Source: Sipunculus nudus (Eukaryota; Annelida; Sipuncula; Golfingiida; Sipunculidae). Taken from it: a stretch of DNA of 64,000 bases. A program made the translations under genes and the position numbers. Positions 24,701 through 34,072 of this stretch are shown piece by piece. Location of the stretch: the NCBI GenBank assembly GCA_026874595.1, contig CM049307.1, positions 38,852,862 to 38,916,861 of the forward strand. Direction: 5' to 3'. Position 1 is the first letter of the stretch; the number at the start of each line of letters is the position of its first letter. The notes beneath the pieces were generated by a model, which was given only the letters and a program-made list of their open reading frames with translations, had not been told where the DNA came from and did no database searches.

Positions 24701-27700
24701 CATATTTTAACAAATATTTGTAAATCATTTATGATTTAGTTCAGTCATGACTGAATTATTCTACTTTGAACATTTGCCAACATTATTTGAATATTTGCAG
24801 ATTATTTCATCTGATGGAGCAGTGATAGAACTGGGAGCAGAAATCTACTTCATTGTCAAAGATGCGGTGAACTCCATCATAAAAATACAAGACCTGAACC
24901 ACTCACTCAGAGTTCTGTGTCACACTACACTACGGAACCACCTGGGCAAGAGGAAAACACAGGAAATTGAATCAGACAGAAACAATATAAACAAGGACCT
25001 GCAGGTACATCCCAGTAAAACCAATTGAAAAAATCCCCTATATATGTCATATGGTAATATACTCCTCCCAGTTTTCACCATTCCTTTTAATCAGCAGTGC
25101 CCAATTTACCAAGTTTCGCTCATCTTTACATCTTGTGTAAAGGTGCCAATATGAATATTGTGACTATAAGTTGGGCCATACTGATGATATCTGTCATATG
25201 ATGTTGACCATTTGTAATTGCCAAATTGTAATTGCTGGACCTGGAATCTTCTTACTTGACATCAAGGGAGGGCCATAAAAAATCTCCTTGGAAACCTGAA
25301 CTTAGGTCTCTGTTACCCATATCCTCTGAGCTATGGGACTTTGAAGTACCCCTAGAATAATTAAAAATTTTATACAAATGCTCCAGTATCTGAATAACTA
25401 ATGCATTGGTCACCATGATTCTTTGTATGCATATTCATCATGGAATGTCCCATCAGTTCCTGAAGAATGGTGGGGCTACCTTGATTTTTTTTTTAAATTT
25501 TTATGCATATTTCTCTATTTTTGAGACCTTCAAAGACAGGTTGTCCGTTAACAGGGTACAAATGGTAACCATTCAACCTAGAATCTTCTTATTCAAATCC
25601 AGGGAGGTCATGTAAAATCTCCTTGGAGACCTGAAATAAGGTTTCTGTTACCCATTTCCTTGGAGTTATAGGGCTTGTAAGTACCCCTCAGTATAATTAA
25701 AAATTTGATACAAAACCTCCAGTATCTGAACAACTAATGCATTGATCACATGCATGCACATTCATCATGGAGTGTTTTATCAGTTCCTGCAGACTGGGGG
25801 CACCACCTGGATTTTTTCATATTTTTAAGCATTTTCTTTAAAAATTTTATTTTTGAGACATTCAAAGATGTGGTCGCCCGTTAACAGGGCACAAATTCTT
25901 ACCATTGCACCTAGATCTTCTAATTTGACATCCAGGGAGGTCAGTGAAAAATCTTCTTGGAAACCAGAAATTAGGTCTCTGTTACCCATATCCTCTAATT
26001 GCGTCACTTGAATTCAGCTGAGCATCATGACTCCTGTTTCACTTGTTTACATCATCGCTATCAAATGATTTTGGAAACTCCATAATGTGTCAGCAACATG
26101 TTTTTATGATGAAAAACATGTCAGTATCATATTGTGAATGCACAACTGACATATTTATACATCTTTTATGGCAAAGTATCAGGTAGTCTGCACATTACCT
26201 TATATATCAAGCCAACTTATGTTTATTATAAAGATTTTTTATCAAGTGTGGGATGGTGCAACTTACATTTATTCATTTTTGTATTTTGCCCATAGGCGGA
26301 CATCAACAAAACTACCTCAGGATGGGGTATAGAAGTAAAAAGAGTGGAACTGTGAGTTGATCTCCCTTGCTTATCTTGTTTTTATCAAACTGCATGCATG
26401 ATTTCTTTCAACAAAGTTAAGATTGAAATAAGTTGTCTATTTTAAATTTATCAGGAACTTTCCTTTCAAGTGAATGTAAAACTTAGTGATTCTTTATTGA
26501 TGTATTAATGCTTGTTTTAGATAATTAATATGTGTATTCCTCTCTTCATCCTTATCATCTGCAGTGTAATCTATCATCACAACAAAGCTTGTCTCATTTT
26601 TTTATAGATATTCTTCTATGCATATGCGTTGTCAGTAGTCCAAATTCATGACATCACAGGTGCTGAACAATTTGCTTCTTAGTTACGAGCCACTTGGACA
26701 GGTAAATGTCAGCTGTTGATATGTAAATCAGCTTGATTTTTTCCCACAAAATGATAAAAAATGTTGATTTTGTATTGGAATTAATAAATATCTTCACCTC
26801 ATGTGTGTTTGTTTCTAAAGGAAATAGAAACCAAAAAGTAATCTTGAAAATAGCCTGTGTTCTTCCTTGTGGACCTGTAATACATATTATTTACTGGCCT
26901 TTGTAACTTGATCATGATTCTGACTCGAGTTTATATTAATAAAGGTCCATGCCCAAAGTGATTCAGCGAGACAATCCATTAGTACAGGGAGTACAGCCAG
27001 ACCCACTGAAACTTCTAGGACAGATGCTGTTCCCACCAGGAAGCAGCAACAGTAACAACCCATTCGCTCAGATGGCTTCCCAGATGGCCCCAAATATGGC
27101 CCAACATGTGACTCCACAACCCCTGGCCGTTTTGAATGAGGTGGATGAGCTGTCGTTCACAGGTGAGCGTCCTGTTTGTGATCACTCGTAATAAAGAGTG
27201 TGTTAAAAGAAGGATTCTGTTGGCAGCATTCAATCTTCATAAATCACCAACATTTTTCATAGGGTCAATGTGAGTTCCTCATTTCTATGGAAAAGAAAAA
27301 CCTCTGTGATTTGTAAAATCCAGGCATTGAGTGAAGGAACGTTCTAAATCTAATTTTAGAGAAATACACCAGCAGTTTTGTTTTCCTTCATTGTTTGGAT
27401 GCCCAAATTGTATCGGAGCATTTATACTCCGAGACAATACAGGATATCGGTAATGCCGATACTCTCATGCATGGAAGTAGAATATGCCAGCCTGCCTGAA
27501 AAATTGCAGGCAAACAACTAGCCCCCTTGGCTTCAAGCCTGTCCAGCTCATTCATTCAATACAGCTAAGTGTGCACTGAGCATAACTCTTTTCATTACAA
27601 ATAATCAGTCTTCAAAGTCTGAATTGTTGAATTGAAATGAAAACTGTCACATGAACAGGATATTGCCTACAAAGCTAGTCTTTTTTATGCCCCCGCCACA

Positions 27701-30700
27701 AAGTGGCAGGGGCATATAGTTTTACCCATGTCCGTCATTCCGTCCTTCCTTCCTTCCATCATTCCGAAATCAAACAGTTGTACGGACTTTTTTTTGCAGT
27801 GCCTGCAGATATTGGCCTGATTTTTGGTGTGTGGGCAGATATAGACCAGATACAGATCAAGTTCACGTTTCGTCCCAGTTGACCTACTTTTGACCGTTTT
27901 ACGGCTCCTAAACTTAGAAAATTTCATGAAAAATAGAAATTTTCATGACAAATACACATGTACGGACTTTTTTTCGCAATGCCTGCAGATATTGGCCTGA
28001 TTTTTGGTGTGTTGGCAGATAATGACCAGTTACAGATCGAGTTCGCGTTTTGTCCCAGTTGACTTACTTTTGACTGTTTTACGGCTCCTAAACTTAGAAA
28101 ATTTCATGAAAAATAGAAATTTTCATGACAAATACACATGTACAGACTTTTTTTCGCAATGCCTGCAGATATTGGCCTGATTTTTTGTGTGTGGGCAGAT
28201 AATGACTAGTTACAGATCGAGTTCGCATTTTGTCCTGGTTGACCTACTTTTGAACGTTTTACGCCTCCTTAACTTAGAAAATTTCATGAAAAATAGAAAT
28301 ATTCATGACCGATACACATGTACGGACTTTTTTTCGCAATGCCTGCAGATATTGGCCTGATTTTTGGTGTGTGGGCAGATATAGGCCAGTTACAGATCAA
28401 GTTTGCGTTTCGTCCCGGTTGACCTACTTTTGACCGTTTTACGGCTCCTGAATATAGAAAATTTCATGAAAAATATGAAATTTCAAGACAAATACACATG
28501 TACAGACTTTTTTTCGCAATGCCTGCAGATATTGGCCTGATTTTTGGTGTGTGGTCAGATATTGACCAGTTACAGATCGAGTTCGCGTTTCGTCCCAGTT
28601 GACCTACTTTTGACTGTTTAACGGCTCCTGAACATAGAAAATGTCATGTAAAATATAAATTTTCATGAAAAATACACTTGTACAGACTTTCCTTCGCAAT
28701 ACCTGCAGATATTGGCCTGATTTTTGGTGTGTGGGCAGATAATGACCAGTTACAGATTGAGTTCACGTTTTGTCCCATTTTACCTACTTATGACCATTGA
28801 CGGTGCTCTAACATAGAAAATTTCATAAAAAAGTGCACATGTATGGACTTTTTTTTCGCAGTGCCTGCAGATAAGGGCCTGATTTTTGGTGTGTAGGCAG
28901 ATAATGACCAGTTACAGATCGAGTTCTTCTTTTGTCCCAGTTGACCTACTTTTGAACATTTGACTGCTCCTGAACATAGAAAGTTTCATGAAAATAGACA
29001 TTTTCATAACAAATGCATATGTACTGACTTTTTTTCCTCAATGCCTGCAGATACCACCCTGAATTTTTATGTGTGGGCAGATAATGACAGTTACAGATCG
29101 AGTTCGCGTTTCGTCCTGGTTGACCTACTTTTGATTGTTTTACAGCTCCTAAAAATAGAAAATTTCATGAAAGACAGAAATTTTTATGGAAAATGCACAT
29201 GTATGGACTTTTTTTCACAGTGCCTGCATATACTGGCATGATTTTTGGTGTGTTGCTTGATAATGACCCGTTACAGATGGAGTTTGCATTTTGCCCTTGT
29301 TAACCTACTTTTGACCATACCACACCTCCTGAACTTAAAAAATTTTTCAAAATTTTACAAATGTTTCTCATTTGCCCCAGGCGGGGGCATTCGTGTCGTT
29401 CCGACACATCTAGTTTTAAAGATAAACGTTATGTTTTGCAAGTTTCATTTAATCTGCCTCACACCGTACTAGCAATTAATTGTAGACTCCTATAATGTTC
29501 AATGATCACATTAAGTAAACAGAAATCTTAGCCTATATGCCAATATTGTGGGGATGGACAGATAAGATGGTGCTAATGACTATCTGACTGAATCACGCTT
29601 GCCTGCATAAATGGGCTTCAGGCTCTGCAAGCTAGTGCTTTTCTCCTCAATCTACACAAGAAACTGCATTGGTGATATCCTGTATTAACAACATGTAGAC
29701 TGAAGTCTGTCCATATATATGCCTGATTTGCAGTTACCATTTCTGAGTTCCCTGATTCTTGATTTGTCAAGGTTTGCTTTGCAAAAATCCATACCTTTTG
29801 TTATTGATCCAGTCATGTACCATTTTTTCAACATTAAATTATTTGAAATAAATTTTAGATTAGTCTTACATGGGAAGTGATACACAAGTTCTGTTGAAAT
29901 GAAATAATATTAAATTCAGCAGCAGTGATTAAAACATAATATTTACTGAAGACAGTGCATAGGTGCATATTTATTTTTTATTAGTTTATATTTTCTTGTT
30001 CATTTAATTTTTTTAAGAGTTCTTCACAAAAAGTAAAAGCACAAATGTCCATATTCCAATAATGGCATATTATAATTTCCATGTATGAATGTACAAAGAT
30101 TGCCTAGAGGGCATACAAGAGACAGTGTGCAGCAGATAACGGTGTGGGGGGGCCGCTTAGACTAATCAAAACATAATTTTACAATATCAGATCTCTTTTG
30201 TATTCATCAGAGAGAAAAAGAACAAAGACTGTAGCAGAACTCATTGAGGATGTCCGAGCCATACTGAACGAGTCATTGGTGAGAGAGGTTGGTTACGTCT
30301 ACCAGTTTGAAGTGGAGGGTGAGGGAGGGGGTACATTTTACCTGGACCTTAAAAATGGTAAGTCATATTAAATCACCATACTGTGTCTAAGGGATAAAAT
30401 TCCATGTGTTTGAAAATAAAAATAAGCAACAGATTTGTCTCCCTGAAATATCACACAGTTTCTTACTCTTTGCAAGTAGAAAGGAAATTATACACATTTT
30501 GTGTTTCACTCAAGTATTATTTTCATTTCATTAACACACAGTCTAATCAAATCTAAAAGAAGGTTGAAAACTTCCAATTATTTTCAGATATTATGAGCAT
30601 AAAAATAAAACAATTTTAGCACCTGAATTGTATTCATGTAAAATTTTACTTTTATTTACATTATCTGCCAATTGATCCTGAGACATTTTCAGGTAAAATT

Positions 30701-31481
30701 ACTAATATTTTAAGCCTACACATATCACAGGCCAATCCACATATAGTCTTGTATACTTATATTTAAACACATGACAATGGTTGCATAGTGTGTAGTGAAC
30801 TTGTGAATTTGTAATTGTGATGGAGCTCCTAGATTAAGGCCAAGCAGACATACACCAAAACCTCATTATATTATCATATACCACACATGCCTATAAAAAA
30901 TATTAATGTAATTTTGCTTAAATTGAACCCAACTCCTGGAAGAAAAAATTTTCTTCCTAAATTTTTCTAAAAAAAATGTCAGTTGGGCGTTTTGTTAAAA
31001 AGCTATTAGCACGTCCATGCGCATTCTCAACTCGACAGTGATGTCAGCCCCAGGGAAACAAACCCATGTTATTGAAAATTATAGATCTCATCAAAACTCT
31101 AAAGCTTAGTATTTCTGACAGTGTCAGAGCCAGAATTTCAAGGAAGATAAAAACAACATGTATTGCTAGATTTGTCATTTCTAAATTTTGCCCATGACAT
31201 CATACTTTGCACCCGCCAATCACATTTACATTTGATACATTTACCTAACCTTCATACATACATCACATTCATTTTCTACAGGAAATGGTTCGGTTGGTAT
31301 TGGAGTGCCCCCTGGTGGTGAACCAGACACTACCCTTGGTATGTCCGGCATTGACCTCCAGAGCATGCTTAGTGGTGACCTGAAACCTTTCAACGCTTAC
31401 ATGAGTGGGTTATTACAGGTGGGCGGAGACCTGAGAGGAGCCATGCAGCTTAAAGAAATTATTGCCAAACTAGATATATAA
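21630..31481 (+). CDS. STOML1: Stomatin-like protein 1 (stomatin/SPFH domain fused to SCP2 domain)
   Basis: Coding join: 21630-21777, 22889-23001, 23374-23440, 24000-24082, 24801-25004, 26296-26351, 26945-27162, 30211-30357, 31282-31481. This gives 411 aa (human protein about 398), with all introns GT-AG and frame kept throughout. Layout: N-terminal tail with a YTPL (YxxΦ) sorting motif at residues 6-9; hydrophobic hairpin at about 68-85; stomatin/SPFH domain at about 88-222 (HHERLVVFRLGRLL, PCIDRAKRVDLRPRAF, SSDGAVIELGAEIYF, GWGIEVKRVEL); a variable linker; and an SCP2 sterol-carrier domain at about 298-411 ending YMSGLLQVGGDLRGAMQLKEI. The family is known as a late-endosomal, cholesterol-associated membrane protein that partners stomatin and modulates acid-sensing channels. 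It is convergent with ENKD1. ATG 21630 is chosen because it opens the conserved frame and keeps the YxxΦ motif. Confidence 0.93.
22231..22888 (+). repeat. 94-bp tandem array carrying seven extra copies of the exon 2 splice acceptor
   Basis: Seven units, exactly 94 bp each (unit starts 22231, 22325, 22419, 22513, 22607, 22701, 22795; next boundary 22889). Each unit begins right after TTTTACAG or TTATTACAG with a copy of the start of exon 2 (TTCAAACTGAGTCAACCAGTG-like) and ends with about 50 bp of intron containing the next acceptor. The eighth acceptor is the one used by true exon 2, whose first ~40 bases match the units. Splicing to any upstream unit would read about 23 codons and then hit TGA. 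Confidence 0.95.
22889..23001 (+). CDS. STOML1: STOML1 coding exon 2 (membrane hairpin)
   Basis: Residues 50-87. Begins VQTESTSAIN and contains the hydrophobic segment MLCHLLVILTLPISVWFTLK with the central Pro conserved in stomatins, which makes the membrane hairpin. Preceded by TTATTACAG, followed by GTAAGT. Only this copy of the 94-bp motif continues open into the hydrophobic segment. Confidence 0.9.
23374..23440 (+). CDS. STOML1: STOML1 coding exon 3 (start of SPFH domain)
   Basis: Residues 88-109 plus one base: HHERLVVFRLGRLLGATGP, the conserved VxFRLGR strand of stomatins. Acceptor TTCAACAG, donor CCAG/GTAATT. Confidence 0.92.
24000..24082 (+). CDS. STOML1: STOML1 coding exon 4
   Basis: Completes Gly110 and reads to residue 137: GMVLTLPCIDRAKRVDLRPR, AFSVPPQK. 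The P-CIDR-VDLR motif is diagnostic of the stomatin family. Acceptor CTCATCCAG, donor AAG/GTACTG. Confidence 0.93.
24801..25004 (+). CDS. STOML1: STOML1 coding exon 5
   Basis: Residues 138-205. SSDGAVIELGAEIYFIVKDA corresponds to the stomatin strand that sets up oligomerisation; the exon then runs through the helical part to NNINKDLQ. Frame phase 0 at both ends. Acceptor ATATTTGCAG, donor CAG/GTACAT. Confidence 0.93.
25226..26045 (+). mobile_element. Tandem-core repeat element, family A, copy 2 (partial, in STOML1 intron 5)
   Basis: Three units of about 335 bp marked by gacctGGAATCTTCTTA, AAATCTCCTTGGAAACCTGAA and CTGTTACCCATATCCTCT at about 25237, 25575 and 25910. It ends CAGCTGAGCATCATGAC, matching the GCTGAGCGTCATG end of copy 3, but lacks the GGCCCATGGGCC palindrome and the opposite terminus. 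Same orientation as copy 3. Confidence 0.65.
26296..26351 (+). CDS. STOML1: STOML1 coding exon 6
   Basis: Residues 206-223 plus two bases: ADINKTTSGWGIEVKRVE and the start of L224. W-G-(I/L)-EV-RVEL is the conserved end of the stomatin domain. Donor CT/GTGAGT. It joins directly to 26945, which restores the downstream frame. Confidence 0.9.
26945..27162 (+). CDS. STOML1: STOML1 coding exon 7 (linker)
   Basis: Residues 224-296 plus one base. Begins LSMPKVIQRDNPLVQGVQPD, then a low-complexity Ser/Asn/Met/Gln linker, and ends NEVDELSFT before GTGAGC. The linker between stomatin and SCP2 domains is variable in the family, so this exon is assigned by frame and splice signals rather than similarity. 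The acceptor (TTAATAAAG) is pyrimidine-poor. Confidence 0.8.
27163..27688. other. STOML1 intron 7, 5' part
   Basis: Non-coding intron sequence with no recognised insertion until the repeat element at 27689. Confidence 0.6.
27689..29412. mobile_element. Repeat element with inverted GCCCCCGCC ends and nine 180-bp core units (in STOML1 intron 7)
   Basis: Begins ATGCCCCCGCCACAAAG, where GCCAC-aaa-GTGGC makes a short hairpin followed by AGGGGCATATAG and a CCTTCC-rich patch. It ends GGCGGGGGCAT...CGACACATCTAG. ATGCCCCCGCC and GGCGGGGGCAT are exact inverted repeats. Between them the phrase GCCTGCAGATATTGGCCTGA recurs at 27801, 27981, 28161, 28341, 28521, 28701, 28863, 29043 and 29222: a 180-bp period with one 18-bp shortening. 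There is no open reading frame of its own. The terminal CTAG and hairpin would fit a Helitron-like non-autonomous element, which is inference. Confidence 0.8.
29413..30210. other. STOML1 intron 7, 3' part
   Basis: No recognised element. Near 29580 the text TGCCTGCATAAATGGGCTTCAGGC resembles the reverse of sequence near 27490-27530 on the other side of the insertion, so the two flanks may be parts of one older repeat. Confidence 0.45.
30211..30357 (+). CDS. STOML1: STOML1 coding exon 8 (start of SCP2 domain)
   Basis: Residues 297-345 plus one base. RKRTKTVAELIEDVRAILNE, then VREVGYVYQFEVEGEGGGTF and YLDLKNG. The V..VG..YQF-V...G.-YFLDL pattern is the first part of the SCP2 fold. Acceptor TATTCATCAG, donor AATG/GTAAGT. 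Confidence 0.92.
31282..31481 (+). CDS. STOML1: STOML1 coding exon 9 (end of SCP2 domain and stop)
   Basis: Residues 346-411 and TAA (31479-31481). NGSVGIGVPPGGEPDTTLGM, then LQSMLSGDLKPFNAYMSGLL and QVGGDLRGAMQLKEIIAKLDI. The F-AYMSG-L-V-GDL--AM-L segment is the typical C-terminal SCP2 signature. Acceptor TTTCTACAG. Confidence 0.93.
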
Positions 31482-31540
31482 AAATATATTTGTTATGTGT
31501 CATATTTCTAAAAATCTGTATATTGTGTCATGTATTGTGA

Positions 31541-31546
31541 AATAAA
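31541..31546 (+). terminator. STOML1: STOML1 polyadenylation signal AATAAA
   Basis: Canonical AATAAA 60 bases after the stop codon, followed by a TATATATAGTG stretch. This would give a very short 3' untranslated region. Confidence 0.65.
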
Positions 31547-33911
31547 TATATATATAGTGCTGAGTCATGCCCAAAGTTTGCCTTTCTTTATCAGTCAGGA
31601 TTTGTGAGATAATTTTACGAATGTTCACAAAATGCTCCATTATTTACTTACAGGTTTTATTTTTTCATCAAATAATCATCCAGACATGCATAATTTGTTC
31701 ATCACTTTTCTGTTTGGACTCCATCAAACAAAAATATCCACCTGTCAGTGCAGGTTATCAGCTGCAACTTATCGGTCACCAAGCCCCTCTTCAACAAATG
31801 TACATCCAATTATTCAGTCAAGGTGTTCTTCACTCACTCACTCAGGCAGTGTTCAGACAAAAGGCTACAGGGGTATATAAGAACACTAAACAAAATGGTC
31901 TGTGAGTGTTCAGAGGGGTCACAAAGGTCTAGTAAATGGGGTACATAGGTTTAAGACGCTTCTATTTAAAAATCATTTTTATCACGTTCAACAAAGGAGA
32001 CCAGTGTAAAGTGAATTTATATCAGTGTTGACATTTGCATTTTAAGCTTTTATTTATGTAAAACTGGCAGATCATATTGTCTGGATGTGAAGTCCAGACT
32101 TGAACACTAATGAACAGTGTAGTCAGGAGACTTGCTGGTGATATTTAACAATTAATCATCAAATCACATCATGGAGTGTAGTATCAATTGCTTATGAATA
32201 GTTTGCAGATTTGTAAATCAGACAACATACAAAACTTAAGCACAATACTCAGCTCTTACATTCATCTTAAAAATCCAGAAAATACTGCACTCTGAATTAA
32301 GGGGGAATGTATTTATTTTGGGCATATACACAGATGTACATAGTATGTTTTACTTCCTCTAACATTAGTAATGCTTCATCTTTGGTCTCATCCAAACTCT
32401 TCCACAATTTAATCAATTACATGTGGAGTATGCATACACTCTAGTGGTATCACGGATAAAATGGGCACACAGTGGAAAAAAGAATGTAGTTTCCTCCGGA
32501 CTGCTATCTTTCTGATCACTTCACAGAGTATTCATATGTTTTAACCTGAAAGTGCTACATGGTAATACTGATAAAGGATATAATGTGAAAGGTTTAATAT
32601 ATGATTACCTTTTTGAGTTTTCACATTCCTTGCCCGACAAGCTACCTTCTTAACTGATTATAGGCTTTGCATGCTACAAGTGTATAAAAGTGTGTGTTAA
32701 TACATGCTGTGTGATATGGTATGACACTTACACATTATGCTTTCTCAATACAGATACATTGAATTATTTAAAATCCATCAAATAATAAACTCCAGCACTT
32801 TTATCCCAGATCATAAACAACAGAATTGACTACAATTAGATATTTACATAGATTGAACAACTGCTTCAAGCTTGGCAGACTGAACAATGATCTATCAGTT
32901 ACAAGCATAAATAAATAACCATGCAATGTTCTCATATACAGCAGGTGTAGGGGACTTAATATGTGTACTGCACACAGCAGAACAAGTTTGGCACAAGTTG
33001 AAGGAGTAATTGTCAGCTCATGCCACACATAAAGAGTAATGACACACTGGTGTTGGCGACAACTTCACTGATGAAATGTTGAATATACATTTATACAAAT
33101 ATACAATATGATACAATTATATAACTTCTGCCATTAACAAAACTAAATTTGAAGTTGAAAAACACACTAAAATCTCACATTTACCATAACAAAACCAGGC
33201 TGACCAGATTGGCTAATCATGTATATAAAATTTAATTTTTTATATTGCCTTGCTTTAGGACGCGACATTCACTGACACCATTGGTTCATTTAAAACAGAA
33301 GAGCATCCTCCAAGTAAAAGTCTGTATTAACAGAGAACTCTTCTTTGGAAAATATGGCCATTAAAACCCATATTTTATATATCAGGAATCAACATAATAT
33401 AAATATAAAGTGGAACGTGTCTAAAAGATCATCTTATTAGACCATCTGTCTATTTAGACTACCCTTAAGTGAACCAAAAGCATTCCCATTGATTATAACT
33501 GACCTTTCTAATGAGACTACCTGTCCAGTTAGACCATTTTTTGCAAGTCCCATGGGTGGTCTTGCACAGGTCTCACTGTATACTGATAGAACTGTTCTGT
33601 CAAGGCCTACATAGTTTGAAATCAGTCCCAGTATGGAAACTGCCCTGTAACTATAAGACCCAGATTAACATGATTCAGAATCCAGAAGAAATGAGGTGCC
33701 GATTGTTACAGGTTTTCTGTACATTCAGGGCTTTCCTAAGGACTAGTTATTTCATCTTCTAAAAGATTATTGTTCCTCTAAGTCTTGCTTTCATAGAGAG
33801 ACTACTCCTGGACCAATCCTGGTTGCAATCACGACTGAATTTTCTTCTCTACTAATGAGCTTACCACCTGCAGGTATGGTTTAGTAATGATAGTAATGAT
33901 ATGACAGGCAT
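31547..33911. other. Spacer between the convergent 3' ends of STOML1 and ENKD1
   Basis: No coding exon recognised. It must contain the ENKD1 3' untranslated region and polyadenylation site (minus strand), which I cannot place. A degraded MITE sits at 33408-33580. Confidence 0.55.
33408..33580. mobile_element. Short degraded Tigger-like MITE
   Basis: Left AAGTGGAACGTGTCTAAAAGA; right end, reverse-complemented, CAGTGAGACCTGTGCAAGACCACC, followed by TA. Internal phrases TTAGACCATCTGTC, TAATGAGACTACCTGTCC and GGGTGGTCTTGCAC place it with the 15.15 kb copy. Confidence 0.6.
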
Positions 33912-34072
33912 CTAATCATCCACCTTTACAAACACTTTCTGTCTTGAAAATATTTTAGTTGCTTCTTCAACCTCTGCTAATTTTCTCTCAATTTCTTCTT
34001 TGCGTTGCCGAACCCGCACCGTGTCTGTCCTGATGGGGAGAGTAGCCAACTGACGTATTAGTTCTGTGTGTG
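33912..34072 (-). CDS. ENKD1: ENKD1 coding exon 6 (end of enkurin domain)
   Basis: Residues 267-319 and stop TAG (33914-33912). HTELIRQLATLPIRTDTVRV, then QRKEEIERKLAEVEEA and TKIFSRQKVFVKVDD. The IFSR-KVFVK-DD end is nearly identical in animal ENKD1 proteins. Acceptor TTTTGTAG. Confidence 0.93.

Noticed and set aside
26608-26659. Another candidate STOML1 exon between TTTTATAG and GTGCTG
   Set aside because: In the frame set by exon 6 it contains a TAG after ten codons.
26683-26701. A 19-nt candidate STOML1 exon (would encode LYEPLGQ) between TTCTTAG and GTAAAT
   Set aside because: Including it shifts the frame of the next exon, while joining 26351 directly to 26945 keeps the frame into the SCP2 domain.
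28960-29472. Plus-strand frames over the 180-bp units
   Set aside because: The period is a multiple of three so frames stay open by chance; stops and frameshifts break most units.
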